From positions 1 through 30,155 of IMG/VR virus record IMGVR_UViG_3300047550_001356: a stretch of DNA of 30,155 bases, one strand, 5' to 3'. Origin of the DNA: a virus. How positions within the stretch are numbered: the stretch's first letter is position 1; every line of letters begins with the position of its first letter. Below, piece after piece: positions 24,547 through 30,155 of this stretch. The notes under the pieces were generated by a model that did not search any database, was not told the DNA's origin, and saw only the letters and a list, made by a program, of their open reading frames with translations. The translations under genes and the position numbers were made by a program.

Positions 24547-25064
24547 GATATACCTGTAGAACCAAATCCACCAGATCGTTCTGTTTTCTTATTTGGTCTT
24601 TCGCTCAAACATTCAAAAGATAATTTAATATTTGAAACCAATTCACCTTGCGCTATTCTGTCACCATTACATATTTTTATTCTCTCTTGTGAATTATTAT
24701 ATAATGGAACAAATACTTGCTCAACATAATCTGAGTCTATTATACCAACACAATTTATTAGATTCAATCCTTTTTTTGTTGATAATCCAGATCTAGAATA
24801 TATTCTAACTGAATAATTTTCTTGAATATCAAATATGATACCAGTAGGTATTAAAATTCTCCATTCGGCAGGAACTTCTATATGATTTTTGCCATCTATA
24901 TCTTGTATGGAAAGCATCTCTACTAATTTATTATCTTTAGTAATTGCTTTTATAGACGATTGATATGGCATATACGCAGATATATCAAAACATGCTGATT
25001 GTTCTGATCCATACATCAGATCGTTTACATCATTTTTCATTTTATAATATTTTAAATTTATCAT
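24543..25064 (-). CDS. dut: trimeric dUTPase
   Basis: A 173-residue trimeric dUTPase with all five motifs: ACFDISAY (24-31), YSRSGLSTKKG (89-99), GIIDSDY with the catalytic Asp (107-113), GDRIAQ (134-139) and the Gly-rich TERSGGFGSTG (161-171). A ~25-residue segment between motifs 1 and 2 (around residues 36-60) is longer than in the bacterial enzyme. It hydrolyses dUTP to dUMP, which keeps uracil out of DNA and feeds ThyX. The gene overlaps the stop of a tail-fibre gene as ATGA, tying a metabolic gene to structural genes. Confidence 0.93.
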   Translation of the reverse strand: MINLKYYKMKNDVNDLMYGSEQSACFDISAYMPYQSSIKAITKDNKLVEMLSIQDIDGKNHIEVPAEWRILIPTGIIFDIQENYSVRIYSRSGLSTKKGLNLINCVGIIDSDYVEQVFVPLYNNSQERIKICNGDRIAQGELVSNIKLSFECLSERPNKKTERSGGFGSTGIS

Positions 25065-25933
25065 AGTTTTATTGCCGAAAATCTAGTTGCATTTAATTGC
25101 AATGTAACTGGAGTCGTTCCTGTAGGAACATGTAAAGAAGTTGTAACAACATCTCCACCACCTTGTATGAAAGTAGTAGGAGCATAGTTACGACACATTA
25201 TAGAAAAGGATTCTCCATTTGCAAGTCTAAAAACAGAAGATCCAGATTGCGATCCAGACATAGCACCCGCTAATCCAGTTGCTAATATTGGCAGTTGTGT
25301 ATTTGTAAACCCATATTTTGTAGAATTTAAATCATCAACAACTGTAGAGTCTGGATTTTTTTGAATCCATGCTGCTCTACAAATATTTCTACTACCATAT
25401 GCTTGAGTTGCTGTAAAAAGACTCCAAGCAATTTGATATGTAACTAAAACTGTAATGGCAGTTCCTGTGCTATTTGTAAATGTATTATTTGTAGCATTTG
25501 CTGTTAAAAATGCCGTCCCATTAGAATTTGCAGTATCAGCAGTAGAGAATGTTATTTTATAACCAGTTGCACCAGTTAATCCAGTTGGAGAAACTGTGGT
25601 ATTGGTTCCCGCAATTCTTGATTGAACTGGATATGCCGATCCAGATGTTAAAGTTGATGCAAAGTCTTTTATTGCTTTTTGTGTTGGTATTTTTGCATCA
25701 CTTGGTGTCGCACCACCTAATGTTGCATCAGTCGAAATTTCGCAACCATATGTAATTGCTTGCCCAAGAGTATTTCCAATATATAAATTATAATTTCCTG
25801 GCGTTAAAATTACACCAAGTTCCCCAGCAGTTAATCCAGTTGTACCAACAACTATTCCATTCTGTACAGTTTGTGAATAGTTTGCTGGTTTAGTTGATCC
25901 CTTTTTAATTTTAATAATTGGATTTACACCCAT
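25061..25933 (-). CDS. short tail-fibre/adhesin protein A
   Basis: A 290-residue protein starting MGVNPIIKIKKGST, a common N-terminal motif of T4-like phage fibre-associated proteins. It is followed by AGELGV and NLYIGN. SDAKIPTQKAIKDF (~78-91) is shared with the next gene. The C-terminal ~160 residues are beta-rich with a VLVTYQIAW strand, consistent with a C1q/TNF-like or jelly-roll head for receptor binding. GGAG lies 8 nt upstream of the ATG. The upstream paralogue ends 13 nt before. Structural role is well supported; receptor unknown. Confidence 0.7.
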   Translation of the reverse strand: MGVNPIIKIKKGSTKPANYSQTVQNGIVVGTTGLTAGELGVILTPGNYNLYIGNTLGQAITYGCEISTDATLGGATPSDAKIPTQKAIKDFASTLTSGSAYPVQSRIAGTNTTVSPTGLTGATGYKITFSTADTANSNGTAFLTANATNNTFTNSTGTAITVLVTYQIAWSLFTATQAYGSRNICRAAWIQKNPDSTVVDDLNSTKYGFTNTQLPILATGLAGAMSGSQSGSSVFRLANGESFSIMCRNYAPTTFIQGGGDVVTTSLHVPTGTTPVTLQLNATRFSAIKL

Positions 25934-25946
25934 TGTTTAAACTCCA

Positions 25947-26879
25947 TTATGCTAATCTTAACATTTCCAATTTCACCCCAACTTGCCCGACTAATGTTTG
26001 ATTTGTCATTTGTGGATCATTAATTCCAACAGCACCATTTGCAAATCCAAGATTAGCAGACAATACTCCATCTGGATCACCAGCAAATAAATTTTGACCA
26101 GCAGGTTCTGTTGTTCTTACATCAGTAAATAATCCAACTTCCCATTGAATAGCACCTGTGCTTGGTGGAACTCTTACAATTGCACTTCCATTCAGTAATG
26201 TTGGCAATCCTCTTCCAATATTGTATTCAATTTGTTGCGTACAAAATATAGGATATTGAGATTGTATTCCAAAATATTCTGTAGATACTACTGTACTTGT
26301 TGACAAATTATATTGTTTTAAAAATATTCCACTTCTTCTATATGTGTAATTTGCATTCGCTTCAGACGAAACATAGTCTATTGGTGTTCCAGGAGGCCAT
26401 CCATAATCTGGAGATTGAATGTGTATACTATATGTAATTGCTAGTGTCATTGTCGAACCACTAGTTTGATATATACCAGTTTGAAACGGAGTTATAAAAA
26501 AAGTATCTACAGGATTTTGATCATAGATCGAATCAAAACTCAATTCAACAAAATCTCTTTGATTTGCTCCAAAACTTATTCTTTCGCCAACACCCCTGAC
26601 TAAAACATATCCATTAACTGAAGTTGGTGGCGGGGGTGCTATACCAGTGATATAAGTTCTAACTGCTCTTTGAGTAGTTATAAAATTATCATCCGATGCA
26701 ACTGATGCACCAGAAAGAGTATTTCTAACTTGAGCAGCGATTGGAATTGGAGTAGTTGAGTCATCTCCAACATATATTCTATTATTTAAATAAGAAACAG
26801 CAAGTTCTCCTGGTTGTAATACCGTAGGAGTAACTGTGCTGTTTCGTTTTAATTTAATTATAGGATTTGGTCTTGGCAT
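25947..26879 (-). CDS. short tail-fibre/adhesin protein B (paralogue of A)
   Basis: A 310-residue protein beginning MPRPNPIIKLKRNST, then LQPGELAVSYLNNRIYVGDD and SDDNFITTQRAVRTYI. The N-terminal ~90 residues correspond to those of the adjacent 290-residue protein. The C-terminal ~220 residues have a different beta-rich sequence with a TMTLAITYSIHI strand, so the pair shares an attachment end but differs in the tip. No Shine-Dalgarno sequence is visible in the 18-nt gap after the large fibre gene, so reinitiation is likely. It probably binds a different receptor or oligomerises with protein A. Confidence 0.7.
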   Translation of the reverse strand: MPRPNPIIKLKRNSTVTPTVLQPGELAVSYLNNRIYVGDDSTTPIPIAAQVRNTLSGASVASDDNFITTQRAVRTYITGIAPPPPTSVNGYVLVRGVGERISFGANQRDFVELSFDSIYDQNPVDTFFITPFQTGIYQTSGSTMTLAITYSIHIQSPDYGWPPGTPIDYVSSEANANYTYRRSGIFLKQYNLSTSTVVSTEYFGIQSQYPIFCTQQIEYNIGRGLPTLLNGSAIVRVPPSTGAIQWEVGLFTDVRTTEPAGQNLFAGDPDGVLSANLGFANGAVGINDPQMTNQTLVGQVGVKLEMLRLA

Positions 26880-26897
26880 AATATAAACATTTTAATT

Positions 26898-29800
26898 TTA
26901 ATATGTTCCACAATCAATTATTGTACCTTCTGATAGTGTCTTATTATATAGTGTTTGTTGTGGTAGTTCAAAATAATCAACATTAACAGTCTTGGTGTGA
27001 TATGATGAATCATTTGCTGCAACTGCTGATGATCTTGCTGATCTACCAGTATCAACAACAACTATTCCATTTCCTCCAGTTATACCAGAGTTTAATCCAG
27101 TGTATCCTGGATCTCTAAATGAAATCAATCTTCCAAATCCATCTTGACCAGCAGAGTCATTATATCCGATAATAAATGGATTTGGAGATCCAGAATATGT
27201 TATTGTGTTAGTTCCTGCATTAAATGTAACACCAGTCTTGAATCCTACAGTTCTGTTTATAGCACTAGTATTGGGTTCGACTCTTAGTGCTGCATTTGCA
27301 CCAAGAACTATAGTTGGCGTTATTCCTGAATTTGGTCCACTTATATCAAATTGACCACTGAATCTAGCATTTGTTACAGGAGTAGTGGTTGATGGTGAAC
27401 TTGTTTGAGAAGATCTAAGAGATACAACAGGGGTAGTAGCATTATCAGATGTAATACCAACATTATTAATTGCCTCAAACTTAGCATGACCAAGAACTCC
27501 ACCATCAATTACATTATTTGTAATACTAGTAATATTTCTAATGTATTTAAGTGTTCCACCATCAGATGCATCTATTCCAAAAAATCCTATTTTATCGCTT
27601 GTTACACCTTCAGCAGCAGTTTGCTGAATAGGACTATTATATGCCGTATCTCTATGGAATAATATAAAACCTTTATCAAAGTTGTTTGAGGATTGATTAT
27701 GACCTACAGCATTCGGTCCAGAAGCACCACCAATATAAACTAAAGGACTCTCAGTAGAAAGATTATCTACATTGAAGAATGCTGTCTTTCCATGAACATA
27801 AATACTGCCAGTTACAATCAAATCTCCACTTACTCCACCTGGAGGAGAACCACCTGGAGGAGAACCACCTGGAGTAGTGTACAAGCAACCCGTGCTTGCG
27901 TCAAATATATTTCCTCTCAACCATATATCTTTATGCACATAAACATTATCATGCGCAAGGATGTTTCCTTTCATTATAATAGAACCATCTTTGCTTATTC
28001 TTTCTCCAAATTCTCCTGTATCTTGAAGAGTTAGAAGATTGAATTCGTTGTTTGTGCCAAGTAAAGCACATCCTGGAAGACCTGGTTCTGCCATATTATC
28101 AACGCAGTTACCATTTACGCATCCATATACTTGAGTTTGATCAACTCCTGCTGATCTTTTTCCATCAATTAATACCTGTAGATAAGAAGAAAGAGTTTCA
28201 TATGTTGGGAATGCATGTAGTCTTATTTGAGTATTAGATGCAGTATTTCCACTAAATGGATTTAATACCACAGGAACGCCAGGAGGTCCACCACCACCAG
28301 TGTTAGTGACCTTTCCAGGACGAGTTTGAAGAACTAAAACATTTCCAGGCTCAGAATTTGCTTTATTTATATTAGCATATCCATTACCAAAATTTGCCCT
28401 CCAAAGACCACTACCAGCCCATGGTGTATTAGTTGGATTACCGTTTAATGGTGCGGGAATATATCCTCCACCAAGATCCCACATCAATGTCATACCACTT
28501 TCAATTACATCAGCAACAACTCTATTGTATTCTGGATATGGATATTCTTGGGTTAAGAAAGAACTTCGGTCAAATGGTCCTAATGGATATGGATATGGAA
28601 CATATGTGCCCAAACCAGAATCTGATTTTGTTCTTGCCAGAGTTGGTAATACTATTTCTGATCTTGGGAATGACTTACCATATAGATCTGTTGCTGGATA
28701 TCTATTCGGAAAGAATTTTGCTGTTGGTAAATATATTTTACTAGTTGGACCAATATATATTGTTCCATCTTTTGTTCCTTGTCCAGTTGTCTGTGATGAA
28801 GCAAATCCATATGCGGTTATACCAGTAATATTAACAAGACCAGTAACACCTTCTGCACTATATGCAGTTGAATAATCTTCATATGCATAATCTGCTTGCG
28901 CATGAACTATGGTTCCAGAACCTGCTACTATATTGGAAGAAATAAGAATATCTTGAGGATTTGGTCTAGTAATTACTATACCAGATCCAGATTTAATATT
29001 AACAGGACCAGACAATCCTCCTAAACTACTTCCACCAGATCCGAATGGTGTAAGTAAGTTGATACCAGTATTCCATATTAATAGTGTATCATTTCCAGAG
29101 CCCAACAATCCACCACACAAACCAATACCTCTACCAGCAAACATAGTCAAATTATCTGTATTAGATTGTGCTGATACTACCTGTGTTGCTGCTATATGTC
29201 CAGGCAATCCAGTAGAACCACCAAAATAAATATCTCCATCTACTGGTACTTGAGTGTATGTATTGTTAAATCCAGCATTTTTAATGGTAATATCTCTAAA
29301 TTGCTTACCAATATAACTAATATTAATATTGTTTGGATTTGATCCATCATGTAGAATTGATATATCGGTAGTAGCAGCAAGTTTAACTGGACCACTTAAC
29401 CCATTTGGAAGACCACTACTGCCAACTATACCAAAACTAGTAACACCACGATTTATAAATCTAAATGTATTACTCTGCGTGGCGGATGGATTTACTAGAC
29501 CTGGAGGTGCGGTCGGCATTCCAAATCCACTATCATTATATAATATTTCAATATTATATGCAGTAGATCCAGAACTAGCAAAAAAGTTTGAACTATTTTG
29601 CTCAAATGCTTGAGCAAGTGAATCTTGTGCCGCTTCTGTGAGTCCTTGTAGTTGAATAGCACCAACAGTAACTGTGCTGGGAACAGCATTAATCAAATGA
29701 CCATATGGATCAAAACTAAATCCCCACATTTGAAATCTATTGCTTGAATCAACTACATCATATCCACCAGCAGCATATATTGGAGAAGCGCCATGTCCTA

Positions 29801-30155
29801 TACTAACGGCATTTCTATTATCTAAATCTGTAAATGTGCTAGGGCTCTGACCAACTACTAGTGGACCGCTTCCAGCGACTATACCGATTAAATTTATGTC
29901 CTGTACCGCTCCACTAAATCCTTTGAGATTTTTAATTGGATTAATTAAAGTAATTCCGCCAGTAGCACCACCAATACCAGTAACACCGATATTTCTCAAC
30001 AACAAAGTTCTATTTGCATTATCAGCAGATACTAGAATACCACTATCGGCATTTAAAGTTAATCCATCTATTGCGCTATTTGCAAATATTCTTGTATTGC
30101 CAAACCAGTTACCAGTAACACCAATAGCAGTGAATCCCTTGATAACACCAGTATT
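26898..30155 (-). CDS. very large tail-fibre/structural protein, 5'-partial
   Basis: The frame is open to the right edge of the window (at least 1085 residues). The apparent start near 30005 is only a TTG, and in-frame coding continues past it (TRIFANSAIDGL and GILVSADNA upstream), so the true start is outside. The protein is Gly/Ser/Thr/Asn-rich. It contains repeats of the phage G(L/F)SG(P/A)V module (GFSGAV, GLSGPV twice). Further on are an SGDLIVTGSIYVHG segment, typical of T4-like structural fibre proteins, and a GGSPPGGSPPGG hinge. Several Cys-containing loops occur mid-protein. Expected to be a long fibre or baseplate-attached host-recognition protein. No catalytic motif seen. Confidence 0.75.
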   Translation of the reverse strand, partial: NTGVIKGFTAIGVTGNWFGNTRIFANSAIDGLTLNADSGILVSADNANRTLLLRNIGVTGIGGATGGITLINPIKNLKGFSGAVQDINLIGIVAGSGPLVVGQSPSTFTDLDNRNAVSIGHGASPIYAAGGYDVVDSSNRFQMWGFSFDPYGHLINAVPSTVTVGAIQLQGLTEAAQDSLAQAFEQNSSNFFASSGSTAYNIEILYNDSGFGMPTAPPGLVNPSATQSNTFRFINRGVTSFGIVGSSGLPNGLSGPVKLAATTDISILHDGSNPNNINISYIGKQFRDITIKNAGFNNTYTQVPVDGDIYFGGSTGLPGHIAATQVVSAQSNTDNLTMFAGRGIGLCGGLLGSGNDTLLIWNTGINLLTPFGSGGSSLGGLSGPVNIKSGSGIVITRPNPQDILISSNIVAGSGTIVHAQADYAYEDYSTAYSAEGVTGLVNITGITAYGFASSQTTGQGTKDGTIYIGPTSKIYLPTAKFFPNRYPATDLYGKSFPRSEIVLPTLARTKSDSGLGTYVPYPYPLGPFDRSSFLTQEYPYPEYNRVVADVIESGMTLMWDLGGGYIPAPLNGNPTNTPWAGSGLWRANFGNGYANINKANSEPGNVLVLQTRPGKVTNTGGGGPPGVPVVLNPFSGNTASNTQIRLHAFPTYETLSSYLQVLIDGKRSAGVDQTQVYGCVNGNCVDNMAEPGLPGCALLGTNNEFNLLTLQDTGEFGERISKDGSIIMKGNILAHDNVYVHKDIWLRGNIFDASTGCLYTTPGGSPPGGSPPGGVSGDLIVTGSIYVHGKTAFFNVDNLSTESPLVYIGGASGPNAVGHNQSSNNFDKGFILFHRDTAYNSPIQQTAAEGVTSDKIGFFGIDASDGGTLKYIRNITSITNNVIDGGVLGHAKFEAINNVGITSDNATTPVVSLRSSQTSSPSTTTPVTNARFSGQFDISGPNSGITPTIVLGANAALRVEPNTSAINRTVGFKTGVTFNAGTNTITYSGSPNPFIIGYNDSAGQDGFGRLISFRDPGYTGLNSGITGGNGIVVVDTGRSARSSAVAANDSSYHTKTVNVDYFELPQQTLYNKTLSEGTIIDCGTY
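27835..27874 (-). repeat. 15-nt tandem repeat coding a PPGGS hinge
   Basis: Two exact copies of a 15-nt unit (CCACCTGGAGGAGAA on the + strand) and a 10-nt partial third. It encodes GGSPPGGSPPGG in the large fibre protein. Each unit adds five residues, so slippage would change hinge length without a frameshift. Confidence 0.8.

Noticed and set aside
28364-28371. Exact TATAAATA on the minus strand in the large fibre gene
   Set aside because: It is internal to a coding region with no gene start nearby; probably chance.
29450-29461. 12-bp palindrome GATTTATAAATC
   Set aside because: A single AT-rich palindrome in coding sequence with no partner sites.
1-30155. CRISPR array, insertion sequence or transposase
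   Set aside because: No regularly spaced repeats and no transposase motifs were found on reading; HNH at the left edge is the only nuclease of a mobile type.

Overview
The window is part of a T4-like (gp43/UvsX/gp41/gp61-type) tailed-phage genome with low GC content. The order DNA polymerase – UvsX – DnaB-type helicase – DnaG-type primase on one strand is the T4 replication layout. DUF6267-like and DUF5872/DUF6321-like proteins, a class II (B12) ribonucleotide reductase, ThyX, and tail proteins of the NPIIK(L/I)K type suggest a marine, cyanophage- or pelagiphage-like myovirus. The host is probably Gram-negative, because the phage encodes an exported outer-membrane-type beta-barrel. No photosynthesis gene is present, and the host cannot be fixed further from this sequence. 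Lineage and host statements are inference.

Layout. Positions 1-4771 (+ strand) hold five tightly packed genes: an HNH-like protein (5' end outside the window), a long basic multi-module protein, two unknowns, and a DUF6267-like protein with a nucleotidyltransferase-like KIDG motif. They converge, with a 27-nt overlap, on a minus-strand RuvC-like resolvase. Everything from 4745 to the right edge is on the minus strand and reads right to left. (a) 30155-25061: a very long tail-fibre protein (5' end outside the window) and two short paralogous fibre/adhesin proteins. (b) 25064-22112: dUTPase, a TSPPY methyltransferase, a DUF1599/Nmad1-like protein and a DUF6065-like protein. (c) 22115-16770: family B DNA polymerase split into two genes. 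Between the halves are a second DUF6065-like paralogue, a SpoU methyltransferase, tRNA-Gln, two tRNA-Leu genes and four small ORFs. (d) 16759-10199: UvsX, gp41-like helicase, gp61-like primase, an unknown, ThyX and NrdJ. (e) 10189-5345: an accessory block with an outer-membrane barrel, glycosyltransferase, thermonuclease-like nuclease, exported cohesin-like protein and a tubulin/FtsZ-like GTPase.

Transcription. Two strong minus-strand hairpin terminators with GAAA tetraloops (9392-9419 and 5317-5342) divide the minus strand into three units: right edge to the barrel gene, glycosyltransferase to FtsZ-like, and RuvC-like. An extended -10 promoter (19771-19799) would give the SpoU/tRNA island its own transcription. 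Ten gene pairs share a 4-nt ATGA stop/start overlap, so translational coupling is pervasive, and several starts are assigned on that basis. There is no stretch above 300 nt without a gene.

How it works together: dUTPase, ThyX and NrdJ supply thymidine and deoxynucleotides. Polymerase, UvsX, helicase, primase and RuvC-like replicate and resolve DNA. The tRNAs serve A/T-ending or TTG-type codons, and the SpoU enzyme is a candidate modifier of the two tRNA-Leu species. The most unusual content is the split polymerase with its RNA-gene island, the two tRNA-Leu + small-ORF units, and the FtsZ-like/cohesin-like/beta-barrel accessory block.
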